A stretch of DNA of 64,000 nt, taken from the NCBI GenBank assembly GCA_014651175.1, contig BMWJ01000002.1:186001-250000 (forward strand). Direction: 5' to 3'. The number at the start of each line of letters is the position of its first letter. Position 1 is the stretch's first letter. This DNA comes from Streptomyces clavifer. GTDB taxonomy: Bacteria > Actinomycetota > Actinomycetes > Streptomycetales > Streptomycetaceae. A model generated the notes under the pieces. It ran no database searches, had not been told where the DNA came from, and saw only the letters and a program-made list of their open reading frames with translations. Shown here one piece after another: positions 25,120 to 34,861 of the stretch. The position numbers and the translations under genes were made by a program.

Positions 25120-26499
25120 ATGAGGACCATGAGCCCGCACCGCGCGGCGGCTGCCGCGGACCGAGCCCGGGGATCGGCGTCTCCGCAGTTCCCCGGACTC
25201 GAGGCGGTCTGGGGGCAGAACCCGATCCTGCACGTGCTGCTGAGCCGTCTGCGCCGGCTGCGCCGGCTCGACCGACGGCGGCCCCTGCTGCTCGACACCT
25301 CCGTGGTGCTGCTCGTGGTCTGCGTCAGCCTGCCGGACCTGCTCGCGGGCGGCGCCACCTCTCCCTTCGGGGAGACCGACACCCGAGCGCCGTTGCCGGC
25401 CGCCGCGCTGTACGGGCTGTTCGCCGCGCAGGTCGTACCCCTGTGGTGGCGTCGCCGCGCCCCGGCCTCCGTCTGTTTCGCGATCATCGCGGTCTCCGTC
25501 GTCCAGGGCGCTCTGGGTCTGTCGCTGCCGGCCGCCATCAGCGCCGCGCTGTACACGCTGGCGCTGCGCGGCTCGCTCCGCCTGCTCGGGTGGGCCGTCG
25601 CCGGGGCGGTGTTCCAGGTCGTCCTGACGCTCTGCGTCCTGGTACCCGTCGACCGCTGGGTGCCCGGCCTGTTCTTCCTGATGGGGACCGTCATCGCGCC
25701 CACCGCCGTGGGCCTCGCCCTCCGGGCGCAACGGATGTACCTGACGGCGCTCAGGGACCGCGACCGGCGCCTGGCGGTCGAACGGGACCAACGGGTGCAG
25801 CTGACCGCCGCCGCCGAACGTTCGCGCGTCGCCAGGGAGATGCACGACATCGTCGGCCACAACCTCTCGGTCATGGTCACGCTCGCCGACGGTGCCGCGA
25901 CCCTGGCCGCCCACAACGACGAGCGGTCGGCGGAGGCCCTGCGCATGCTCGGCGACACCGGCCGGCAGGCCATGAGCGAGCTGCGCAGCGTGCTGGGTGT
26001 CCTGCGGGAGGGGCAGCAGGATCACGGGGGCGGCAGGCCCCTGAGTCCTCAGCCGGGCATCGGCGACGTGGAAGCGCTGCTGACGCGGATCCGTGCCGCC
26101 GGTCTCCCGGTGACGTACCGGACGGCGGGCGACCTCGCCACGCTGGGCGGCGGTGTGCAGCTCACCGTGTACCGCATCGTCCAGGAGGCCCTCACCAACA
26201 CCCTGAAGCACGCGGGGGCGGGTTCCGCCACCCACGTCACCGTGACGGCGGACGCCCGCACGGTGCGGATCCGCGTCGCCGATTCCGGGACCGCGCCCGG
26301 AGCCCCGGTGCCCGCGGAGGCGTCGGCGCGGCCCGACGGCCCGGGACACGGCATGGTCGGCATCCGGCAGCGTGCCGGTCTGTACGGCGGCACGGTCAAG
26401 GCGGGCCCGCGCGATGACGGACCCGGCTGGATCGTCGACGTCGAGCTCGACGTGCCGTCCACCCGGGCCCCGCGAGACACAGGAGAGTCCCCGTCATGA
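25120..26499 (+). CDS. NarL-type sensor histidine kinase (HisKA_3)
   Basis: A 459-aa kinase. After a basic N-terminus come five or so membrane helices (about 60-205), with no periplasmic domain. The dimerisation/phosphotransfer motif is VAREMHDIVGHNLSVM, with the His at about 246. The HATPase region has IVQEALTNTLKHAG, VADSGTAPG and GHGMVGIRQRAGLYGG. ATG 25120 starts 17 bp after the permease stop, and an ATG three codons later is also possible. It overlaps the regulator by 4 nt. Such membrane-embedded kinases often sense envelope stress or the transporter itself. Confidence 0.9.
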   Translation: MRTMSPHRAAAAADRARGSASPQFPGLEAVWGQNPILHVLLSRLRRLRRLDRRRPLLLDTSVVLLVVCVSLPDLLAGGATSPFGETDTRAPLPAAALYGLFAAQVVPLWWRRRAPASVCFAIIAVSVVQGALGLSLPAAISAALYTLALRGSLRLLGWAVAGAVFQVVLTLCVLVPVDRWVPGLFFLMGTVIAPTAVGLALRAQRMYLTALRDRDRRLAVERDQRVQLTAAAERSRVAREMHDIVGHNLSVMVTLADGAATLAAHNDERSAEALRMLGDTGRQAMSELRSVLGVLREGQQDHGGGRPLSPQPGIGDVEALLTRIRAAGLPVTYRTAGDLATLGGGVQLTVYRIVQEALTNTLKHAGAGSATHVTVTADARTVRIRVADSGTAPGAPVPAEASARPDGPGHGMVGIRQRAGLYGGTVKAGPRDDGPGWIVDVELDVPSTRAPRDTGESPS

Positions 26500-27164
26500 C
26501 GACCGTGCTGATCGTTGACGACCAGCCCATGCAGCGCCTCGGTTTCCGCATGCTCCTGGAGGGGACACCGGGCATGACGCCCGTCGGCGAGGCCTCGCAC
26601 GGGGCCGAGGCTGTCCGCCTGGCGGCCGAACTCCACCCCGATGTCGCCCTCATGGACATCCGTATGCCGGGCATGGACGGTCTGGAGGCCACCCGCCGGA
26701 TCGTCGCCGCGGGAGGCCGTACCCGCGTCCTGATCGTCACCACCTTCGACCTCGACGAATACGCCCACGACGGGCTGCGGGCGGGCGCCAGCGGTTTCCT
26801 CCTCAAGGACGCGCGCCCCGAGGAGATCATCGCGGGCATCCAGGCGGTGGCGACCGGCGACGCCGTCGTCGCCCCCCGCCTGACGCGCCGCCTCCTCGAC
26901 GCCTACGCCCACCAGGTCCTCGCCCCCACGGACACGTCCACCGCCGAGGACCCGCGCGTGGCGAAACTGAGCGACCGGGAACGTGAGGTGCTCGTCGCCG
27001 TCGGTCAGGGATGGACGAACGCGGAGATCGCCGGACACTTCGTGCTCTCCGAGTCCACGGTGAAGAAGCACGTCGGACGGGTCCTCTCCAAGATCGGCGC
27101 ACGCGACCGGGTGCAGGCGGTGATCGTCGCGTACGACGCCGGCCTCGTCCGGGCGAAACCCTAG
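26496..27164 (+). CDS. NarL/LuxR-type response regulator
   Basis: A 222-aa regulator with an intact receiver: acidic pair VDDQ, phosphoacceptor in LMDIRMPGMDG (Asp about 54), Thr in IVTTF and Lys in FLLKDARPEE. The C-terminal LuxR HTH is LSDREREVLVAVGQGWTNAE to TVKKHVGRVLSKIG. It starts at the ATGA overlap with the kinase. It probably regulates the upstream exporter, with the palindromes at 23145-23210 as candidate sites. Confidence 0.93.
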   Translation: MTTVLIVDDQPMQRLGFRMLLEGTPGMTPVGEASHGAEAVRLAAELHPDVALMDIRMPGMDGLEATRRIVAAGGRTRVLIVTTFDLDEYAHDGLRAGASGFLLKDARPEEIIAGIQAVATGDAVVAPRLTRRLLDAYAHQVLAPTDTSTAEDPRVAKLSDREREVLVAVGQGWTNAEIAGHFVLSESTVKKHVGRVLSKIGARDRVQAVIVAYDAGLVRAKP

Positions 27165-27244
27165 GCACCGCCGGCGCGGTCGCCCGTATCCACTGCGGCG
27201 TGCCGCCTCCGCGTGCCGCCGAGCCCTCTACGAACAGATCAGGC

Positions 27245-27958
27245 ATGGTGCGCGTACTCGTCCTCGACAACCATTTCCTGCTGCACGACGGCCTGCGTGG
27301 CAGGCTGACCGCCGAACCCGGCCTGACCGTAGTCGGGCAGGCGGCGACCGGAGCGGAAGCGATCGGCATGAGCACCGCGCTGGGGCCCGACGTCGTCCTG
27401 GTGGGCGGCCGGTTCACCGGCGGCGCCGGCCTCGAAGCCATCCGCCGCATCGCACGCCCCCCGCTCCCCCGGGTTCTCGCGTCACCCCACCTGACGGCGC
27501 CGCAGGACGCACGCCCTCCTGGCGTACTCGCGCTGGCCCCCGCCGGCGACCGGGAGTACGCGCTCGGGGCCCTGCGCGCCGGGGCGGTCGGGCTGCTGAC
27601 GGACGGGGCGACCCCGGAGGAGCTCGTGGCGGCCATCCGGGACGTGAGCGCCGGTAGGGCCGTCCTCTCCCCGGACGCGCCCCGCGCGATCATCGAGGCG
27701 GTCCGTCGGCTGTCCGCCGTCCGCCTCGACGATCAGCTCACCCGGCTCCACGGCCTGACCCGTCGGGAACGCGACGTGCTCGTCGCCGTCGCGTCGGGCC
27801 ACAGCAACGCCGAGATCGCCGATTGGCTGAGCATCGCCCCGAGCACCGTCAAGACGCATGTCGGCCGGGTCATGCACAAGATCGGGGCCCGCACGCGGGT
27901 GCAGGCGGTGACCTTCGCCTACGAATCCGGCCTCCTGCGGGCGGCCGCGTGCGGGTAG
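27245..27958 (+). CDS. degenerate NarL-type regulator lacking phospho-Asp
   Basis: A 237-aa paralogue of the preceding regulator (DNA-binding half LTRRERDVLVAVASGHSNAE, TVKTHVGRVMHKIGA). Its receiver is degenerate: VDDQ is replaced by LDNH, LMDIRMP by LVGGRFT (phosphoacceptor Asp replaced by Gly), and FLLKD by GLLTD (catalytic Lys replaced by Thr). It should therefore work without phosphorylation. ATG 27245 begins VRVLVLDNH. It lies 80 bp after the two-component operon and may be a duplicated, repurposed regulator. Confidence 0.85.
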   Translation: MVRVLVLDNHFLLHDGLRGRLTAEPGLTVVGQAATGAEAIGMSTALGPDVVLVGGRFTGGAGLEAIRRIARPPLPRVLASPHLTAPQDARPPGVLALAPAGDREYALGALRAGAVGLLTDGATPEELVAAIRDVSAGRAVLSPDAPRAIIEAVRRLSAVRLDDQLTRLHGLTRRERDVLVAVASGHSNAEIADWLSIAPSTVKTHVGRVMHKIGARTRVQAVTFAYESGLLRAAACG

Positions 27959-28035
27959 GCGGTTTCCTCCGCATCGGCGACACGCGGTACGCGGACGTGC
28001 GGTGAACCACCGCCCGCAGGAGCACCGACCCCACA

Positions 28036-29519
<1,484 letters not shown>

Positions 29520-29542
29520 TCCGGCCCGTCCGCCACGCGGGA

Positions 29543-29587
29543 GGGTCCCGTCACGCTGCCGGTACGGCCGCGCGGCGGGACCCTTTC
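29543..29587 (+). terminator. terminator after argG
   Basis: GGGTCCCG (29543-29550) pairs with CGGGACCC (29576-29583), followed by TTTC. It lies between convergent argG and the DUF397 gene. Confidence 0.65.
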
Positions 29588-29597
29588 GCGTACGGGG

Positions 29598-29795
29598 TCA
29601 GCTGGTGACGAGCCCTACGAATCCGGCCCATGCCGCGGGGGTCACGGTCATCACGGGGCCGTCGAACTGCTTCGAGTCCCGAATGTGCACGAGGGCGGCG
29701 GCGGCGACCTCGACGCAGTCACCACCTTCGGCCCCGCTGTGACTGCTCTTGAACCAAACCAGCTTCTGCGCAGCAGGAGCATCGGTGGTGTTCAT
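29598..29795 (-). CDS. DUF397 protein
   Basis: A 65-aa DUF397 protein with the family hallmarks WFKSSHSGAEGGDCVEVA, then VHIRDSKQFDGPVMTVTPAAW. DUF397 proteins are small partners of XRE/DUF5753 regulators in actinomycetes and influence development and antibiotic production. The start overlaps the stop of the upstream HTH gene by 4 nt, so the two are translationally coupled. It probably binds or modulates that regulator. Confidence 0.93.
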   Translation of the reverse strand: MNTTDAPAAQKLVWFKSSHSGAEGGDCVEVAAAALVHIRDSKQFDGPVMTVTPAAWAGFVGLVTS

Positions 29796-30655
29796 AGCTC
29801 TCCCAGCAACTTCTCGATGAATCGCAGGGTCTCTCCCGGACTGAGAGCCTGGCTCCGGATGATCCCATAGCGGGCTGCCGCGAGCCGAGTCTCGTCCCGA
29901 TCGGTCAGCAGGTTGCTGCGCCCCTGGGCTTCCATGTAGACGAACTTCTCCCCGTCCCTACGCGTGACTACCGTGAAGGCGCCGTCCACACCGGCGTTGT
30001 CGTCTCGATCGAGCGGCATCATCTGAATTTCCACGTTGCGGAACCGGCCGAAATGGAGCAGTCGTTCAAGCTGCCCACGGAGCACATCCTTCCCGCCCAG
30101 CGGACGTCGCAGAATCGGCTCCTCCATCACGAAGCTGATCAGCGGTGCGGGCCAGCGACTGAAGATCTCCTGCCGCGCCAAACGGGCGGCTACTCGTTGC
30201 TCGATGGTCTCCTCGTCGAGGAGTGGACGCCTCATGGCGAGAACAGCCCGCGTGTACTCCTCCGTCTGCAACAGACCCTTGATCATGTGGGTGTCGTACG
30301 CGCAGAGCTCGACCGCCTCGGCCTCGAGCCGCGCCATGTCCCGGAAGAACGCCGGGTACTGCGACCGTGCCAGCTCCTCCTTCAACGCCACCAGCAGCCC
30401 CCCGGCCTCCAGCAGCCGGTCCGCCTTGTCCACGAACGCGGGCTGCGGGATCCGCCTCCCCTGCTCGAACGAGGCGACGGACTGGGCCGCGTATCCCATC
30501 CGCTGCCCGAACTCCGCCCGGTCCAGCCCCGCCCGCACCCGGAGCAGCTTCAACTGCCGCCCGAACGCGACCGCGACCCCGTTGCCCTGCTCGCCGTCCG
30601 GTCTCGTCCCGGACGGCGCATCCGTCCCCACCGCGACCGTCTCGTCCTGCGTCAT
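29792..30655 (-). CDS. XRE-type regulator with DUF5753 domain
   Basis: A 287-aa regulator. The HTH lies at about residues 30-85 (LKLLRVRAGLDRAEFGQRMG, SVASFEQGRRIPQPAFV). The remaining 190 residues are the DUF5753 domain (AYDTHMIKGLLQTEEYTRAV, EIQMMPLDRDDNAG, FVYMEAQG). ATG 30655 is the best family start; a longer frame upstream lacks support. It is coupled to the DUF397 gene and divergent from an RsbW-like ATPase gene, the classic three-gene set of Streptomyces development modules. Confidence 0.93.
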   Translation of the reverse strand: MTQDETVAVGTDAPSGTRPDGEQGNGVAVAFGRQLKLLRVRAGLDRAEFGQRMGYAAQSVASFEQGRRIPQPAFVDKADRLLEAGGLLVALKEELARSQYPAFFRDMARLEAEAVELCAYDTHMIKGLLQTEEYTRAVLAMRRPLLDEETIEQRVAARLARQEIFSRWPAPLISFVMEEPILRRPLGGKDVLRGQLERLLHFGRFRNVEIQMMPLDRDDNAGVDGAFTVVTRRDGEKFVYMEAQGRSNLLTDRDETRLAAARYGIIRSQALSPGETLRFIEKLLGEL

Positions 30656-30766
30656 CGCCACCGCCTGTCCCCTGCGCGTACAAGCCGGACGCACACCGCG
30701 TACAGCCGGACCGCGACCGCGCGTCACCGCTGGTCACGCTACGCCACCGGAGGGCAACGTGGAGCC

Positions 30767-31240
30767 ATGACCAGCAGGAAGCCCCTCCCCGTACGCCCCG
30801 TCCGCACGACCCGGCCCCGCTTTCCGTGGCACCACTTCACGATGTGCTTCAGCTCCACCCCGCGCGGCGCCCGCCTCGCCCGCCGTCTGGCCGGGGAGCG
30901 CCTCGACGCCTGGGGCGTCCCGTACGGCGGTGACGCGCACGACGCGGTGACGCTGACCGTCGCCGAGCTCTGCGCCAACGCCGTGCGCCACGGCCACGTG
31001 TCCGGCCGTGACTTCCGGCTCCGCCTCTCGGCCGAGGGATCGGCGATCCGCGTCGAGGTCACCGACACCCGGGGCGAACGGCTCCCGGCCGCAGCCGATA
31101 CGGCGTCGGCCGACCAGGAGAGCGAGGGCGGTCGCGGCCTGGTCCTCGTCGCCGCCCTCGCCGACCGCTGGGGCTGGTACCCGTGTGCCGACGGCCCGGG
31201 AAAGACCGTCTGGGCCGTTCTGGAAGTCGTGTCCGTATAG
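30767..31240 (+). CDS. RsbW-like ATP-binding regulatory protein
   Basis: A 157-aa GHKL ATPase of the anti-sigma-factor kinase type. The N-box is LTVAELCANAVRHG, followed by VEVTDTRGERLP and ESEGGRGLVLVAALADRWG. There is no sigma factor beside it, so the partner is unknown; in this context the neighbouring XRE/DUF397 pair is likely functionally linked. ATG 30767 follows GGAG. The length is normal for the family. Confidence 0.9.
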   Translation: MTSRKPLPVRPVRTTRPRFPWHHFTMCFSSTPRGARLARRLAGERLDAWGVPYGGDAHDAVTLTVAELCANAVRHGHVSGRDFRLRLSAEGSAIRVEVTDTRGERLPAAADTASADQESEGGRGLVLVAALADRWGWYPCADGPGKTVWAVLEVVSV

Positions 31241-31402
31241 CCGAAGAAGCGCGGATCCGCAAAGGGAACGTCCGCCCAACACCGTCCGGACGGAATGTGG
31301 CAGCCGGGGAAATCCTCGAATTCACCGCCGGTTTTCACGGACGGATCTCCGCCGCACGACGTTAATCTCGACCCGTCCACCCGACGATTCCGCGAGGTAC
31401 CC

Positions 31403-32401
31403 GTGACGCCCCTCAGCAAGCTCTACCTCCGGCTCGACGACGTCGAACTCCCGGACACGATCCCCTACTCCCAGGTGAGCGCTTGGGAACTGCGCTTCCT
31501 GTACCTGTTGGGACGCCACCGGCTGACCGGGGCGGGCAAGGCGATAGAGCTCGGTTCGGGCGGCGGCGGGTCGACGTACGCGTTCGCACTCGGCCTGTCG
31601 GAGAATCCCGACTTCGACAGGCAGCTCGACAGGCTGCACGCCTACGACTTCTTCCGGGTCGGCAAGGGGACCTTCGCCTCGGAGAAATTCTTCTCGGCCG
31701 GGGTGGCACCGGAGGACAGCAACTCCTTCCTCGACGATTTCAAGGCCAAGCTGACGCCGTTCATCGACTTCATCGAACTGCACCCCGGTGACATCTGGCA
31801 GACCTCCGACCCGGAGGACCACAGCCCCATCGAATTCCTGCACGTCGACATCGCGAAGACGGCGCGGGTCTTCCGCTGCGTGGCCGAGCGATTCCTGCCG
31901 CGCCTGGAGCCGGGATCCGTGGTGCTCCACCAGGACTTCGCCAGCCCCCGGCTGCCCTGGCTGCACTACAGCACCGGCCTGCTGCTGCCGTACATCGAGT
32001 TCCCCGGACCGCCCATCCGCTCCACCCTGGCCTTCGAGGTGGTCAGGCCCATCCCCCGGCACGTGCTGCGGGCCATCGCCGAGGACTCCTTCAGCACCGA
32101 CCGGAAGCTGGAGCTGATGTCGGCCGTCCAGGACGTCGTCGACCGGGACCACACCGACGGGATCCCGTTCAAGGCCGTGATCGAACTCGCCAAGGCCTAC
32201 GTCGCCCACTACGACGGCGACCCCCGCCGCGCCTGGAAGATCGCCGAGCCGCTGACCTCGGACCCGTACCTGGACCGCACCCGCAAGGACCACTTCGCCC
32301 AGCTGAGGAAGGCGCTCGACGAGGCCGCCCCTCCCGGCAACGCGCCCACCGGCCTCTCCAGGCTGATCAGGAAGTTGACGGGGCGGTCCCGGGCCAACTG
32401 A
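31403..32401 (+). CDS. class I SAM-dependent methyltransferase-like protein
   Basis: A 332-aa protein with a Rossmann SAM motif KAIELGSGGGGSTYAFALG (about 50-68), an acidic strand end (FLHVDIAKTARVF, about 148-160) and SVVLHQDFASP further on. This order recalls the macrocin-O-methyltransferase/TylF-like fold, in which the DxxK region and a downstream D bind metal. The C-terminal 100 residues are helical and extend beyond the core. GTG 31403 follows GAGG. Substrate unknown; no sugar or antibiotic genes adjoin. Confidence 0.7.
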   Translation: MTPLSKLYLRLDDVELPDTIPYSQVSAWELRFLYLLGRHRLTGAGKAIELGSGGGGSTYAFALGLSENPDFDRQLDRLHAYDFFRVGKGTFASEKFFSAGVAPEDSNSFLDDFKAKLTPFIDFIELHPGDIWQTSDPEDHSPIEFLHVDIAKTARVFRCVAERFLPRLEPGSVVLHQDFASPRLPWLHYSTGLLLPYIEFPGPPIRSTLAFEVVRPIPRHVLRAIAEDSFSTDRKLELMSAVQDVVDRDHTDGIPFKAVIELAKAYVAHYDGDPRRAWKIAEPLTSDPYLDRTRKDHFAQLRKALDEAAPPGNAPTGLSRLIRKLTGRSRAN

Positions 32402-32523
32402 GCGGGGGCGTGTGCGCCACGCCCGTGTCCTGCATGTCCGCGCCCCGGCTCACCGGCTCACCCTGAAGTGAGGCGGCGAACGCGGGGACTCGGGCTGTCA
32501 GAGCACGCATCTAGGGTGCTCGC

Positions 32524-33069
32524 ATGATCAGTTGGATACGGGGAGCCTTCCCCCACCACGAGGTGAACGTCGTCTTCGCCCGAGGCACGTCCGCCGGCAC
32601 GCTCACCCAGGGCCTGCGCGACCGGCAGCGGGAGCCCCTCGCGTCCGGGGAGGCCGACGGGTGGGCGTGGGCGGTCCACGAGATGCTCAACGGGGAGATC
32701 GAGGACTTCGACGACGTCGACTACAACGCCCTGTGCCCGGACGGCACGGAGATCATCGTGTTCGTGACCCAGCCGTGCAGCCCCAAGGGCTTCCCGCCCG
32801 CGTTCGCGTACCATCGCGACGGGCACCTCGTCCTCTGGTTCAGCTTCGAGGACGTCCGCACCCGGGTGGGCGCGAATCCTGACCATCTGTCTCCCGAGCT
32901 CCTGGCAGCCGGAATCATCGGCCCCGACACGGAGTGCGGGCTGGCGGACGAGTTCGGTCATGACTGTTTCGACCATTTCTACGACGACCACGAGCGGCTG
33001 GTGAAGGTCATCGCCGACTACTTCGCCCTGCCCTCGCCCCCACTGACCGCAGAGGTGGCATCGAAGTGA
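32524..33069 (+). CDS. unknown protein, first of a paralogous pair
   Basis: A 181-aa acidic soluble protein. Recognisable stretches are SGEADGWAWAVHEM, GTEIIVFVTQPCSPKGFPPAF and LSPELLAAGIIGPDTECG. The pattern resembles DUF6461-type actinobacterial proteins, but I cannot confirm it. It shares its layout with the next gene, which starts within its stop (4-nt overlap). ATG 32524 lacks a Shine-Dalgarno; TAGGGT at 32512-32517 is a -10 candidate 6 nt upstream, suggesting a leaderless start. Function unknown. Confidence 0.75.
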   Translation: MISWIRGAFPHHEVNVVFARGTSAGTLTQGLRDRQREPLASGEADGWAWAVHEMLNGEIEDFDDVDYNALCPDGTEIIVFVTQPCSPKGFPPAFAYHRDGHLVLWFSFEDVRTRVGANPDHLSPELLAAGIIGPDTECGLADEFGHDCFDHFYDDHERLVKVIADYFALPSPPLTAEVASK

Positions 33070-33674
33070 GCAGGCCGACTCAGAACGCGTTCGTCACGTT
33101 CTGCAAGGGCATGACCCTGTCCACCGTGTCCGCCGTCTTCGCCGAGGCGGGGCGCCCCGCGGTGGCCGCGGGTGAGTCGTCGGGCTGGGTCTGGGTGACG
33201 CACGACGCCGACCCGGGAGGGGTGTCCGTCCTGGACCTGGCGCGCGACATCACCGGCTTCCGTCACGCGGACCGGGCGAGCGGCCCGGACCGCGTGGAGA
33301 CGGTGTTCCTCGCGTCCACACCGGCCTGCTCGTGCCCGCACGGCCAGAACTACATGGTCCCGCACTGCCCGGAGCACCCCTTCCAGTTCGCCTACAGCCA
33401 CGGCGGGTTCGAGCAGACGTACTTCAACTTCGGCGCCCGCCGCGAGTCACGGCGGGCCGGAGGCACCGCCGACCTGCTCGTGCGTGAGCTGCTGGACGCC
33501 GGAATCGTCGGCCGGGACACGCCGTACGACACCGACCCCGGTTTCAACGCGGACGGCGCCCTCACGGTGCGCATCGTGACCGAGCACTTCCGGCTCCCCT
33601 CCGCGGTGCTGGAGCGCGTGCGCTACCCGATCTCGACTACGCGGGCCCACGCGGGCGGCGAGTCCGGGACGTAG
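33066..33674 (+). CDS. unknown protein, second of a paralogous pair
   Basis: A 202-aa protein aligned in outline with the preceding one: SSGWVWVTHDA for DGWAWAVHEM, VETVFLASTPACSCP for TEIIVFVTQPCSP, and LLVRELLDAGIVGRDTPYDT for LSPELLAAGIIGPDTEC. It has an added cysteine-rich stretch, CSCPHGQNYMVPHCPEHPF, that could bind metal. It is translationally coupled (GTGA overlap). Its last 52 bp overlap the convergent VWA gene, so both 3' ends are coding on opposite strands. Function unknown. Confidence 0.75.
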   Translation: MSRPTQNAFVTFCKGMTLSTVSAVFAEAGRPAVAAGESSGWVWVTHDADPGGVSVLDLARDITGFRHADRASGPDRVETVFLASTPACSCPHGQNYMVPHCPEHPFQFAYSHGGFEQTYFNFGARRESRRAGGTADLLVRELLDAGIVGRDTPYDTDPGFNADGALTVRIVTEHFRLPSAVLERVRYPISTTRAHAGGESGT

Positions 33675-34861
33675 TCGGGATCGTCCTCGTCCCAGGAGCC
33701 CGACCCGTGCCGGGGGAACAGGCCCACCACCGTCCGGCAGGAGGGCTGCGTGCTCGGCCAGGGCGTCTGTCCGTCGGTCAGCACCACGATCACGTCCGGC
33801 CGGGGCTGCGTCCGGAGCGCCTTGGCGAAGCCCGTGCGCAGATCCGTGCCCCCGCCGCCGACCAGCGGGATCCCCTCCGCACGGCACAGCGGATGCACGA
33901 CCCCGGCCGAGGCGTCGCAGGACAGGACGCTGACCAGGTCCCGCCGACCGCCCACGGCCCGGGAGATGGCTGTCACTTCGAGGAGTGCGCTGCCGAGTTC
34001 GGCGTCGCTCACGGAACCGGAGGTGTCGATGACCACCGACACCCGGGGCGGCATACGCCGGAGGCTGGGCAGGACGATGCCCGGCAGGGAGGCGGAACGC
34101 CGGGACGGGCGGCCGTAGGTGTAGTCCTCGCCCGCTCCTCCGCCGGTGGCCGCCGAGCGGACCGCCGCGCCCAGCAGTTCCCGCCACGCCTGGGGCGGGT
34201 GGAACGCCTCGTCCGCCCACCGCTGCCAGCCCTCCGGAGCGTTCCCGGGACGGCCGGTGATGCCCTGCGCCACCCGGAAGCGCACCGCGTCGCGCTCCTG
34301 CGCGCTGAGCCCGTACGCACCGTCCGGTCCCAGGTCCCACCCGCGTTCCAGCCCGTCGGCGCCGCTGCCGCAGTCCAGCCAGGCGAGGTCCTGCGTGTGC
34401 GGGCCGAGCCGGAAGCGGCTGAGGTACTCCTCCATGAGCAGTCCTCCGGGCAGCCCCAGGAAGCTCGGGGCGACGGCGTCCTCGGGCCCGACCAGTCCGT
34501 CGCCGAACACGTCGTCGTTGATCTCGCAGTCGGCGGCGATGTTCATCCGCAGCCGCTCACCCGCGCCGGTCAGCCCGCGCTCGCGAACGAGCCGGTCGCT
34601 GCGCCCGTGGTGGTCGCGCAGCAGGTGGGACACCTCGTGCACCCACACCCCGGCCAGTTCCTCCTCCGGGGTCCGTGCCACGAACGCGGGCGAGACGTAG
34701 CACCGCCAGTGCCGGTCGACGGCCATCGTCGGTACCCGCCGCGACTCCACGACGTGCAGGGCGAAGAGCGCCGTCGCCAGGTACGGGCGGACCCGGGCGG
34801 CGTGCAGCCGGGCGGCGAAGAGCTTGTCCAGGTCCAGTGCCCCGGGGTCGCCCGCTGTCAT
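33623..34861 (-). CDS. VWA-domain putative metallopeptidase (DUF2201-like)
   Basis: A 412-aa protein combining an N-terminal metallopeptidase-like region with HEVSHLLRDHH (HExxH, about residues 75-85) and a C-terminal von Willebrand A domain from about 270 (VSVVIDTSGSVSD, the DxSxS MIDAS motif; GGGTDLRTG; VVLTDGQTPWP). This is the DUF2201 layout. Partnership with a MoxR ATPase is characteristic, the pair acting as a metal- and ATP-dependent remodelling or insertion machine. It overlaps the MoxR gene by 4 nt. Its 3' end overlaps the convergent gene by 52 bp. Confidence 0.87.
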   Translation of the reverse strand: MTAGDPGALDLDKLFAARLHAARVRPYLATALFALHVVESRRVPTMAVDRHWRCYVSPAFVARTPEEELAGVWVHEVSHLLRDHHGRSDRLVRERGLTGAGERLRMNIAADCEINDDVFGDGLVGPEDAVAPSFLGLPGGLLMEEYLSRFRLGPHTQDLAWLDCGSGADGLERGWDLGPDGAYGLSAQERDAVRFRVAQGITGRPGNAPEGWQRWADEAFHPPQAWRELLGAAVRSAATGGGAGEDYTYGRPSRRSASLPGIVLPSLRRMPPRVSVVIDTSGSVSDAELGSALLEVTAISRAVGGRRDLVSVLSCDASAGVVHPLCRAEGIPLVGGGGTDLRTGFAKALRTQPRPDVIVVLTDGQTPWPSTQPSCRTVVGLFPRHGSGSWDEDDPDYVPDSPPAWARVVEIG

